Assembly (NCBI GenBank): GCA_036733985.1
Contig: DAIMZM010000018.1
Coordinates: forward strand, 1 to 28,304
Length of the DNA: 28,304 nucleotides
Source of the DNA: DAIMZM01 sp036733985
Lineage (GTDB): Bacteria; Bacillota; Dehalobacteriia; UBA4068
Reading direction: 5' to 3'
Below the pieces are notes generated by a model, which did not search any database, had not been told where the DNA came from, and saw only the letters and a list, made by a program, of their open reading frames with translations. Shown piece after piece: positions 8,537 to 16,700 of the stretch (the stretch's first letter is position 1; each line of letters begins with the position of its first letter). The position numbers were made by a program, and so were the translations under genes.

Positions 8537-8562
8537 AAAAAAGCAAACCGGCTTGCTTTTTT
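8537..8562. repeat. AT-rich inverted repeat between glnA and the PucR gene
   Basis: Arms AAAAAAGCAA (8537-8546) and TTGCTTTTTT (8553-8562) are perfectly complementary over 10 bp with a six-base loop ACCGGC. It sits upstream of both divergent promoters. It could be a leftover terminator, an AT-rich bendable site or a binding site; no gene ends nearby, so a terminator role is unlikely. Confidence 0.6.
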
Positions 8563-8660
8563 ATGGCCAAAACAGCCTTAAAAAAAGCGGGCGGAAAAGG
8601 CAAAAAAAGCAATGTTATTCAGAAAAGGAAAATAATGCTGAAGAAAAATAGAATATTTTG

Positions 8661-8690
8661 CTGACAAAGCCATATGCAATTTGTTATAAT
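8661..8690 (+). promoter_or_regulatory. Sigma-A-type promoter for the PucR-family gene
   Basis: CTGACA (8661-8666) and a perfect TATAAT (8685-8690) are separated by 18 bases. Transcription would start near 8697, directly in front of a large inverted repeat, leaving an 80-base leader before the ATG at 8779. Confidence 0.65.
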
Positions 8691-8700
8691 ACGGATGCAA

Positions 8701-8745
8701 ATCTAATTTTGGCAGGTTTGGCAAAACCTCAAACCTGGATTAGAT
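8701..8745 (+). repeat. Two-part inverted repeat in the PucR-gene leader
   Basis: An outer pair ATCTAAT/ATTAGAT (8701-8707 and 8739-8745) encloses an inner pair CAGGTTTG/CAAACCTG (8713-8720 and 8730-8737) with a nine-base loop. The right-hand strand is almost continuous while the left one has a five-base bulge. There is no T-tract, so it is not a terminator. It lies at the predicted transcript start and could be an operator for auto-regulation or a 5' RNA hairpin. Confidence 0.7.
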
Positions 8746-8778
8746 ATTTCAACAATTCAATATTGGCGGTGTATATAA

Positions 8779-10353
8779 ATGGAGATTAGTTTGGCTGAAC
8801 TGTTGAGCTGTGAATTTTTTCATAATTCCCGGTTGCTGGCTGGGGAGAAGGGCCTGGATAAAGTAGTTTCCCATGTGACCACCCTGGATTCCCCGGATGC
8901 TTATCAATACTTTCGCGGCAATGAATTTGTGATCACCACCGGCTACTTTTTCATCAATGATGCGGATTACCAAAAATCCCTGATCGAAAAGCTGGCGGAA
9001 CGGGGCGTTGCCGGCATCGGCATTACCCTGCGCTATTTCAATAACGAACTGCCCGCTATGATCCAAGCGGAAGCGGACCGCCTGGATGTGCCGGTGATCA
9101 GCATGCCCAATGAAACCTATTATTCGGATATCTATGAATTCATCACCGCCAATCTGGTTTCCAAAACCACCCGGGAAATCAAGCTTTTCAACGATGTGTA
9201 TAAAGAAATCGGCGATAGCGTCTATAACGAGGGGTTCCTGGGTATTTCCCAGGCTATCTACAAGTGGACGGGCCTGAAAACCGTGATCGAGATCAACGGC
9301 AAAATCTACGCTTATCCCGAGGACGGCCTGCCGGAGGATTTCCTGCTGCATGAGGCGGATTGGAAAAAGAAGATCTTCTTCAGCAGCACCCATAGCAATA
9401 TTGAATGCTTCAGCTGGGAGCGGGAGGAAATCTCCCAGGAATGGATCAGCTCCGCCATCCTCTATAATGGAAAAGAAGCCGGGAAAATCCTGCTCTTAAA
9501 AAACAGTCCCATTGAATACATCTCCCGGGATACCTGCCAGCTTTTGGATTATGCCAATCTGGCCTGTTCCCTGGAAGTCAAACGGGTCAAGACCATTGCC
9601 GGCTTCCAGCGGAAATATAAGGCTGATTTCCTACGGCGGCTGGCTTTTGAAGGCCTGAGCGCCGATGAGATCCAAACAAGGGCCGGGCTCATGGATTATT
9701 GTCTGCCGCCCAAAGGCGCCGTCTTGCTGATCCGGGGCGTTGACGAGCAGCGCCTGGATAACCTGGTGGGGGAAATCTTTTCCGAACATACCCTTTGCGG
9801 TATGATCGAGGATGATCTGGCTATTGCCTATGTGGATTGCCGGAAAAATTATGAAGACAAGATCAGCCGGCTCTATGCAGGGATCAAGGAGGCTGATCCG
9901 GAGCGGGACGTCATTATCGGCGTGGGCAGCGGGTCGGAGCTGGAAAGGATCAGCCGCAGCTGTGAAAGCGCCAAATCCGCCCTGGAAATCGGCGCCTATC
10001 TGAAAAAGGAACCGGGCGTGTACTATTTCGAAAACCTGGGCGTCTATAAGCTGCTGCGGGTTGCGGACATCCAAGAAGAGGTGCAGGGCTTTTATGATAA
10101 GCATCTGAAGCCTCTGGAAAGCCAGGGGGAGAACAATTTCCTCAACTATATCAAAACCATCGAATGCTATATCAAAAACGCTTATTGCTTTACGGAAACC
10201 GCGGAAGAGCTGCATGTTCATGCCAATACGGTGCGTTACCGCATCGGCATCATCGAGAAGCTCTGCCAGATCAACTTTAAAGACGCGGACGACAGGCTGA
10301 ATATGGAGATCACCTTCAAGACCTTGCCTTTCCTGGACAATAATACCCGGTAG
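8779..10353 (+). CDS. PucR-family transcriptional regulator
   Basis: This 524-residue protein has the PucR layout. The N-terminal PucR ligand-like domain (about residues 5-125; LLAGEKGLDKVVSHVTTLDSPDAY, FVITTGYFF, VPVISMP) is followed by a middle region, a degenerate GGDEF-like part (about 290-420), and a C-terminal PucR-type helix-turn-helix (AEELHVHANTVRYRIGIIE, about 475-495). Family members activate purine, allantoin, amino acid or polyketide genes, often sensing nitrogen-related metabolites. It is transcribed away from glutamine synthetase from the same intergenic region, so control of glnA or of itself is plausible but only inferred. The ATG at 8779 has only a weak ribosome site (GGCGGTG). 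A strong terminator follows at 10402-10451. Confidence 0.88.
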   Translation: MEISLAELLSCEFFHNSRLLAGEKGLDKVVSHVTTLDSPDAYQYFRGNEFVITTGYFFINDADYQKSLIEKLAERGVAGIGITLRYFNNELPAMIQAEADRLDVPVISMPNETYYSDIYEFITANLVSKTTREIKLFNDVYKEIGDSVYNEGFLGISQAIYKWTGLKTVIEINGKIYAYPEDGLPEDFLLHEADWKKKIFFSSTHSNIECFSWEREEISQEWISSAILYNGKEAGKILLLKNSPIEYISRDTCQLLDYANLACSLEVKRVKTIAGFQRKYKADFLRRLAFEGLSADEIQTRAGLMDYCLPPKGAVLLIRGVDEQRLDNLVGEIFSEHTLCGMIEDDLAIAYVDCRKNYEDKISRLYAGIKEADPERDVIIGVGSGSELERISRSCESAKSALEIGAYLKKEPGVYYFENLGVYKLLRVADIQEEVQGFYDKHLKPLESQGENNFLNYIKTIECYIKNAYCFTETAEELHVHANTVRYRIGIIEKLCQINFKDADDRLNMEITFKTLPFLDNNTR

Positions 10354-10401
10354 CCTCTGGCGCGGCTGCCCGGAACAGCAATGAAAAGTAAATACAGTCC
10401 A

Positions 10402-10451
10402 GAAAGAAACCGCCCGGCCGGCCTTTTCGGATCAGCCGGGCGGTTTCTTTC
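10402..10451 (+). terminator. Strong Rho-independent terminator after the PucR gene
   Basis: Two perfectly complementary 17-base arms (10402-10418 and 10435-10451) with a 16-base loop; the core is GC-rich (CCGCCCGGC/GCCGGGCGG) and the descending arm ends in TTTCTTTC. It lies 48 bases after the stop codon. The arms are A-rich and T-rich at the base, so it could work in both directions. Confidence 0.85.
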
Positions 10452-10550
10452 CCGCGCCGACAGGGCCGGGCTGGGCGGGCACCCTGCCTTCTATCAGGCC
10501 TGATTCGGATTAATAACTTTTACGGAGAAGCATTGATAATTGCCTTGGGA

Positions 10551-10573
10551 TATGATAAGCTACCTGTATCATA
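10551..10573. repeat. Inverted repeat upstream of the diguanylate cyclase gene
   Basis: TATGATA (10551-10557) and TATCATA (10567-10573) are complementary with a nine-base spacer, and GG/CC just outside could extend the pairing past one bulged A. It lies about 90 bases before the cyclase start, in the 200-base gap between the terminator and that gene, a position suited to an operator. No clear -35/-10 pair was seen in this gap. Confidence 0.45.
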
Positions 10574-10660
10574 CCTATCAGACCAGCTGACCCTGATGGT
10601 GCGGATAGATGGACCATATCCCCCGCCAGGCCTTAATCCAATGACGACGGGGTGTTAAAA

Positions 10661-11548
10661 ATGAGCCAGGATATCCTTAATGTGATCGAGGGTAAGCTGG
10701 AAAACCTACGCAAGATGTACAATGCCATCCGCCTGGTGGATCCGGTGCAAAAAAGGGTGATCGGCTACAGCCGCGCTGCCCTGAACGAAACCCAGGAGCT
10801 GTGCTGCGGCTTTTGGCAAAAGGGGCAGATTTGCGATAATTGCATCTCCATCCGGGCTTATCAGGAAAGCCGCTGCTACATGAAGCTGGAACAAAACCAG
10901 GATCATGTGTACTTAGTGGAAGCCGTGCCCGTTGAAAATATGCAGCGGCCCTTGATCCTGGAAATGCTGAAGGACGTTACCGAGACCATGCTCATCGCCA
11001 ACCTGGGCGGGGAAGAAGAAGAAAACCTCAGCCGCTATATCAAAAAAATCAATGATATGGTGGCCAAGGACCATCTGACTCAGCTCTATAACCGCCGTTA
11101 TGTGGATGAGCGGCTGCCGGCGGATGTGGCCTGCGCCATCCTGACGGACCGCCCCCTGGCCCTTTGCTTCATCGACATGGATAACCTGACCCGGCTGAAT
11201 AATAAATACGGCCACGAGGCCGGCGATCAGGCCCTGCGCCAGGTGGGGGATCTGCTGAAAAAACAGCTGCGGCAAAACCGGGATTGGGCCGCCCGCTACG
11301 GCGGGGATGAATTCCTGGTTTGCCTGAATGATACGGATAGGCAAACCGCCGCCCTGATCGGGGCAGGGATGCGGCAGGCCGTGGCGGAGACGCCCTTAAA
11401 TTTTGCCGGCGCTGAAATCCCCATCTCCGTCACTTACGGCGTCAGCGTACTGGGGGAACCGATCCTCACTGCCGAAGATCTGATCAATAGCGCGGACAAG
11501 CACATGTATGCGGAAAAAAGAAAAAGGCGCTTATCCAAGACCCGCTGA
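10661..11548 (+). CDS. Diguanylate cyclase with a Cys-rich N-terminal sensor domain
   Basis: The protein makes the second messenger cyclic di-GMP. Residues about 130-295 form a GGDEF domain with FIDMDNLTRLNNKYGHEAGDQ and an intact GGDEF at 214-218. The inhibitory RxxD site is not intact: D208 is present but the Arg position holds Gln205, so product inhibition may be lost. The N-terminal 110 residues are PAS-like in pattern and carry a cysteine set C48, C49, C58, C61, C72 (CCGFWQKGQICDNCIS), suggesting a metal, heme or redox sensor. No membrane segment is seen, so it should be cytoplasmic. ATG 10661 is chosen because GGGGTG lies six bases before it; the GTG at 10652 would overlap that site. 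A terminator follows directly. Confidence 0.87.
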   Translation: MSQDILNVIEGKLENLRKMYNAIRLVDPVQKRVIGYSRAALNETQELCCGFWQKGQICDNCISIRAYQESRCYMKLEQNQDHVYLVEAVPVENMQRPLILEMLKDVTETMLIANLGGEEEENLSRYIKKINDMVAKDHLTQLYNRRYVDERLPADVACAILTDRPLALCFIDMDNLTRLNNKYGHEAGDQALRQVGDLLKKQLRQNRDWAARYGGDEFLVCLNDTDRQTAALIGAGMRQAVAETPLNFAGAEIPISVTYGVSVLGEPILTAEDLINSADKHMYAEKRKRRLSKTR

Positions 11549-11571
11549 GGATATGGGCTTAAATAAGTGGG

Positions 11572-11604
11572 AAACTTCCCCGGAAACGGGGAAGTTTATT
11601 TTTC
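11572..11604 (+). terminator. Rho-independent terminator between convergent genes
   Basis: AAACTTCCCC (11572-11581) pairs with GGGGAAGTTT (11588-11597) around the loop GGAAAC and is followed by ATTTTTC. It ends the diguanylate cyclase transcript. The stop codon of the opposite KimA-like gene lies inside the right arm. Confidence 0.85.
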
Positions 11605-13464
11605 TTTGTCAGCCAGCTGCAGGGGAATGGTGCAGATGGCGATCTGCTTATGCTTCAAAAGTTCTTTTTGGATATAGTAGCGGGTATTGTTGTGGAGGAT
11701 ATGCTGCCAAAGTTCCTGTACCCGGAACTGGGGCAGGATCACGGAGACGATCTCGTTTTCCGCTAAGCCGTATTCGGCGGATTCAATGAATTCCAGCAAG
11801 GGTTCGACGATCTTCCGGTAAGGGGAATACTTGATGACCAGAGGGATATCCGTCTGCAGCAGCTGGTATTTCTGGCGGTTCTTTTCCCCGGTTTCCCTGT
11901 CGATCACCACATTGAAAGCCACGATATTGGCGGAAATGGTCCTGGCGTAGCGCAGGGCCCGGACGCTGGCCCGGTTGACGCTTTCCACCGGTACGATCAC
12001 CCGGTTCTTGTAAATATTCTCCGGCCTCAGCGCCGCCGCGCACTCCTCCGGCGTCAGGCGCAGCTGGTCATGGACAAAAGTGTAGTGCTTCTTGATCTTC
12101 AGCATCAAGCTGACCAGGATGGGGATCAGGATGACCACGATCCAGGCGCCCTGTTGGAATTTGGTGACAGCCACGATAAATACGGCGGTAAAGGACATTA
12201 GCGCGCCGATGCCGTTGATCAGTGCCTTATGCCGCCAATGCCCCTCCCGTGTGCGCAGCCATCTTAAAAGCATGCCGGTTTGGGACAGGGTGAAGGAAAT
12301 AAACACCCCGATAGCATAGAGGCCGATCAAATGTTCCACCTGGGCCTGGAAAACTATAATCAGGGCAATGGCGGCCAGGGAAAGCAAGATAATGCCACTG
12401 TCGAAGTTCAGGCGGCTGCCCCGCATATTCAGCTGCCTGGGCATATAGCCGTCTCTGGCCATCACAGAAATCAGCACGGGGAAACCAGCGAAAGCGGTGT
12501 TGGCGGCAATGGCCAAAATAACGAAAGTAGTAATAGCGATATAATAAAACATGAAGCCATTACTGAAGATCTGCTCCGCGATCAGTACTAGCAAGGCATC
12601 CTCACCTGGCACAACCTTATAAAAATTGGCTAGGATAGCGGTGCCGCCAAACAACACTAGAATGATGAGGGACAGCAACAGGAGTACGGTTTTGGCACGT
12701 TTGGCCGCGGGCTCCTTAAAATTAGGCACGCCGTTGCTCACTGCCTCCACGCCGGTCAGGGCAGTACAGCCGTTGGAAAAGGCCCGTAGCACTAAAAGGA
12801 GGGTAAGGGGCTGGGCCACACCGGTGATGGTGGGCTCGGGCGGCACATATCCTTTCGCCAGCTTGATAAAGCCCGCTATCAGCATAACCAGCATACCGAC
12901 GATAAAAGCATAGGTAGGAATACCGAAGCTTCTGGAGGCTTCCCGGACCCCCCGCAAATTCAGGAGGGCAATCAGCATGACCACGGCTACGCAGATTATA
13001 ACTTTAAAATCTCTGAGAGACGTAAAAGCGGAGGCAATCTGCTGCACCCCGGAAGAAATGCTTACCGCCACGGTGAGGATATAATCTATGGAAAGGGCCG
13101 CGCCGGCCACCACGCCTACCTTATCGCTGATAATATCCTTGGCCACGGTATAAGCGCCGCCGCCCCCCGGGTAGCTGTCGATGATCTGGCGGTAGGAAAA
13201 CATCAGGGTCAACAGTAGTAGGATAATGGCGCCGGAAATATAGCTCATTTGCTTGTAAGCCAGGATGCCGATGGCGGGCAGCAGCACGGCCAGCATCTCC
13301 TGGCCCGCATAGGCCACGGAGGAAATAGCGTCGCTGGAGAGGATGGGCAGCCCCCAGGCCACGCCGTATTTTTCATCATCAAGAGCGTCGCTGTCCAGGG
13401 GCTTGCCGGTGAGGATGCGTTTGATTTTATCCAGTAGTATTTTTTCGTGTAAAATAGTGATCAT
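11596..13464 (-). CDS. APC-superfamily permease, KimA/YdaO-like
   Basis: This 622-residue membrane protein has about 12 transmembrane segments in residues 40-450 and a roughly 160-residue cytoplasmic C-terminal domain with a USP-like pattern (YKNRVIVPVESVNRASVRALRYA). The motifs LSSDAISSVAYAGQEML (about 42-58) and SYRQIIDSYPGGGGAYTVAKD are shared with Bacillus KimA (YdaO), a potassium/proton symporter inhibited by cyclic di-AMP binding its C-terminal domain. Potassium uptake is therefore the best guess, but amino acid transport by other APC members cannot be excluded. It is read leftwards from a strong promoter at 13499-13526 with a leader of only about 28 bases. The ribosome site (AGAAAGA) is weak. 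It ends at the shared terminator. Confidence 0.82.
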   Translation of the reverse strand: MITILHEKILLDKIKRILTGKPLDSDALDDEKYGVAWGLPILSSDAISSVAYAGQEMLAVLLPAIGILAYKQMSYISGAIILLLLTLMFSYRQIIDSYPGGGGAYTVAKDIISDKVGVVAGAALSIDYILTVAVSISSGVQQIASAFTSLRDFKVIICVAVVMLIALLNLRGVREASRSFGIPTYAFIVGMLVMLIAGFIKLAKGYVPPEPTITGVAQPLTLLLVLRAFSNGCTALTGVEAVSNGVPNFKEPAAKRAKTVLLLLSLIILVLFGGTAILANFYKVVPGEDALLVLIAEQIFSNGFMFYYIAITTFVILAIAANTAFAGFPVLISVMARDGYMPRQLNMRGSRLNFDSGIILLSLAAIALIIVFQAQVEHLIGLYAIGVFISFTLSQTGMLLRWLRTREGHWRHKALINGIGALMSFTAVFIVAVTKFQQGAWIVVILIPILVSLMLKIKKHYTFVHDQLRLTPEECAAALRPENIYKNRVIVPVESVNRASVRALRYARTISANIVAFNVVIDRETGEKNRQKYQLLQTDIPLVIKYSPYRKIVEPLLEFIESAEYGLAENEIVSVILPQFRVQELWQHILHNNTRYYIQKELLKHKQIAICTIPLQLADKEK

Positions 13465-13498
13465 TCTTTCTAATTTGATTTTGGGCGAAGTACATTAT

Positions 13499-13526
13499 AT
13501 TATAGGCTGGTTAATATATTTGTCAA
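13499..13526 (-). promoter_or_regulatory. Promoter of the KimA-like gene, inside an inverted repeat
   Basis: On the minus strand a perfect TTGACA (13521-13526) and perfect TATAAT (13499-13504) are 16 bases apart. The whole promoter is bracketed by near-perfect arms GGGCGAAGTA (13483-13492) and TACTTTGCCC (13529-13538), which differ at one base pair. Confidence 0.8.
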
Positions 13527-13540
13527 TATACTTTGCCCGT

Positions 13541-13620
13541 ATTCCCCGGTTTTTTTTGCAGCCACAATATTTGCCTATCGATTCTTGTTGAAATTCAACA
13601 TATATGGGCTGCCGGGGAAT
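13541..13620. repeat. Large nested inverted repeat with an internal palindrome
   Basis: ATTCCCCGG (13541-13549) pairs with CCGGGGAAT (13612-13620); inside, GCAGCC (13558-13563) pairs with GGCTGC (13607-13612), with a T8 run bulged on the left. At the centre TGTTGAA-A-TTCAACA (13586-13600) is a perfect palindrome around one base, too tight for an RNA hairpin loop and so more like a protein-binding site. The element fills the space between the divergent promoters of the KimA-like gene and the adhesin. Confidence 0.7.
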
Positions 13621-13637
13621 CCGCCCTACAATAAGTA

Positions 13638-13666
13638 TTGACTGAGCTGGTTATTTGTGGTAACAT
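13638..13666 (+). promoter_or_regulatory. Probable promoter of the adhesin-sortase operon
   Basis: TTGACT (13638-13643), a 17-base spacer, and TAACAT (13661-13666) lie about 65 bases before the adhesin start. The -35 matches consensus at five of six positions, the -10 at four. Confidence 0.55.
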
Positions 13667-13731
13667 TAAATAACACGAATTTTTACTAATAACTATACAT
13701 TTTTATGACATAGAATGGAGTGGTAAAGTTG

Positions 13732-16700
13732 ATGAAATCCAAAAGCTGGCTGAAGGTGGTCGCGTTATTTGTCTTTGCCTTTCTGCTGATGCTGCCCTTC
13801 CGCATGACGGCATTGGGGGACGGCAGCAGTGATAAGCTTAACCTATTGAGTCTGGCGGATATTACGCCTGATCCTACGCTGGAAACCGGAAACCCTTTTA
13901 GCAGCCTTACTTTGCAGGCCAGTACCAATGATGATAAGAAAGAAGTTAAGCTGAAGATGCAGTTTAGGCTTAGCGACCAGTTCCTACGTGCTCAAGCCAG
14001 GAGCATCATAACTGACCTCCTGGAAGACAAAGACCCGGAAGATATCGACGGCCTGCTCAATGATATGGATGACGAGAAACTTCCCACCATATCCTACAGT
14101 TTCTCCTATGCGGTGGATAATACGAATGAAGCTTTTGCTAATCTGGCCAGCCAATTTGACGGGGAAACCATTGATCTGATAACCAGCGGAAGCAACCCTG
14201 AAAAGATCGGCGAATATACGGTAACGTGGGATGCTGTGAATAGTAAATTTAACGTCAAGGTTACGTTTGAGAAGAAAGTCTACAACCGCAGCGACGTCTA
14301 CGGCGGGGCTGATTTAACCATGACGCTGAACGGCAGCGGGGCAGGGGAGTCCGAGCCTACGCTTGAAGAGAAAGAGGGTAAAATTACCCTGACCGTAGAC
14401 TATGACGGCGGCGGCTCCGGCGGGGAGCCCAGCGATTCCGCCTACGCTTTGGGCAAAACCTTGGCGGCGCGGGATCAGGATAACCCCAGTTTCAAATATA
14501 CCGTCACCGCCACCGCTGATAACAGCGAAGATAATACCGTCCAACTCAATGGCAAGACCCTGATCGACCCTATCCCCAAGGGGCTGGAGGTGGTCGGCGT
14601 TACATATAACGGCCAACCCCTTGCAGAAGGCGAGGCAGCGGGTAATTATCAAATAACGGCAGATGATGAATTGAGCTTCACCTTCCCGGCAGAGGGGGAT
14701 CCCATACTCTCCGCCCAATTCGTTGTCGAGACCCAGCTGACCGCAGCCCAATACGCAGAATTTATGGCGGAACAGTACGGCGATGAGTGGAGCTTCAGCA
14801 ATACCGCCTATTTGTATGACGGTACTACCCCCGACCCCCTGGCCAAATCCGACAAGGTGACCGACAGCTTTAAAGGCACCTTCATGACCAAGAGCGGCAG
14901 AGAAGTGGGCGTCAACGGCGGCGAATACCTCTGGACCATCAACGCCCATACCTATTTCACCAGTACCGGCCATGTCTACCTGGTGGATACCATCGAGGGT
15001 ATCGACGACACCCATATGTATAATGAACTGGGGGAAGATCCTAAATATGTGGAGTTTACAGTCAATGATGAGGAGCAACCTAGGAAAGCTAAGAAAATAG
15101 AGGGCGGTATAGCCTATGACAATTTGACCGCAGCCCAAATTACCGTTCTTTTGACGGAGCTTGAAGATACGTATGCCGGCGTCTACTATGAAGTCGGCGA
15201 CAGCGCTGTGCTGATCATGCCCCTGGACAACGACGACCTCAACCGGCCCCTTACCGTCGCCTATACCACGAAAGTGCAGGATATTCCACTTACTGATACT
15301 AACGAAGATGGTGTAGCTGATAATACCGGAGCGGCTTTCGGCACCCGGGATCTGACCAACGCCGCGACCATGCTCTGGGATCAGCTCAGCTATCAGGGCC
15401 CCGGCGGCCCGGGAACAGGCGGGGAAATCCCCCCCGGGGAAGCTGGCGGCTTGGAATTCAGTATTGAGAAAACCGTGCAGGCCGGCTATACTCTGCTCAA
15501 GAAAACAGCCGGCAAGTATAATTCCACAAACCGGATCATGACCTGGAATTTCATGGTCAACCAGGCCGGCCAGGAAATGACCGACGTGGTGGTCACCGAC
15601 GTGCTGAATGACTATGTGCAGATATTCAAAAGCCTCGCCGCTGAAATACAGACACTGAATGCCAATGGCACCACCATAAACACTGAACCGGTAACTATTT
15701 CTGAAGGTGAAGCTAAAGCTAACAACAAGGGGCAGTATTATGAACTGATTCCGAGTACGCCAGCTGGTGAAACCACCCTGAAAATCCATTTGGGCACGAT
15801 CGATGAAACCGAGTTATACCGGCTGACTTTAAAAACCACGGTGATCGACCCCAAGATCCTCTCCAAGGATAAGGAGAACCTGACCAACACCGCCTCCATC
15901 AGCGCAAAGATCGGCGGGCTGCAGGTTGGCCTGGACAGCAAAGTCGGCAGCAAGCTGACCAATGCCCGGCTGGAGAAAAAAGCGCTGGGCAGCTATGATT
16001 TCACAAACCATACCCTGAAATGGCAGATCACCTTCAACGGCAGCCACGCGCCTTTGCAAAGCGGGGCCACGCTCACCGATAATCTGCCGGAGGGGGTCAC
16101 CTTTGAGGAACTGCTCAGCGTGGAGCGCATCCCCTATACCGGCGAAAGCGGCGCGGAAACCCTGGAGCATATTGCCTTCCCCAGCGGTGTAAACACAACT
16201 ACCGCTACTTTTACCGACGGCTTTAAGATCGAATTAGACTATACGCCCTTGACCCCAGACGGCTATTCCAAAGATATTCTGCTCTTTACTTTTACCCCCA
16301 GCGGTACGGACGATTTCAAAGACAGCTTTGTTTTCGAATTCACCACAACGGTTGACGACGATTTCCGGAGGGATCATTTCGTTGATTTACCTAACGAAAG
16401 GTTCAAGAGCGAAACATTTGAGAACAAATGCACCCTTGACGCCTTTGTCACCAATCCCGCAGGCGGGACTCATGTGCCATCTACCATCATCGTTGACGCC
16501 ACCCATACCGTTGACGCGCCCCCGGCGGAGAAATGGGGTCAGTATTATAACAAAGTCTATAACCAGCATGGGCTGAACCTGGGTGAAATCCCCTATATCA
16601 CCTGGAGCATCCTCCTGAACAAGGACGCCGTGGATATGAGCGGGGTAACGGTATCGGATGTGCTGAAAGACTGGTTTGAGCTAGTTCCGGAATCCCTGGA

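Noticed and set aside
8563..8664. Lys-rich 33-residue frame in the glnA-PucR gap
   Set aside because: No ribosome site, and the Lys codons only reflect A-rich intergenic DNA; it also overlaps the regulator's -35 box.
10452..10650. Cyclic di-GMP riboswitch before the diguanylate cyclase gene
   Set aside because: The conserved GEMM core is missing; only a short inverted repeat is seen.
13465..13700. Cyclic di-AMP (ydaO-type) riboswitch before the KimA-like gene
   Set aside because: The promoter leaves only a 28-base leader and the riboswitch core sequences are not present.
14314..15789. 491-codon open frame opposite the adhesin
   Set aside because: Lacks any recognisable motif and mirrors the codon pattern of the adhesin, whose domains and signals are clear.
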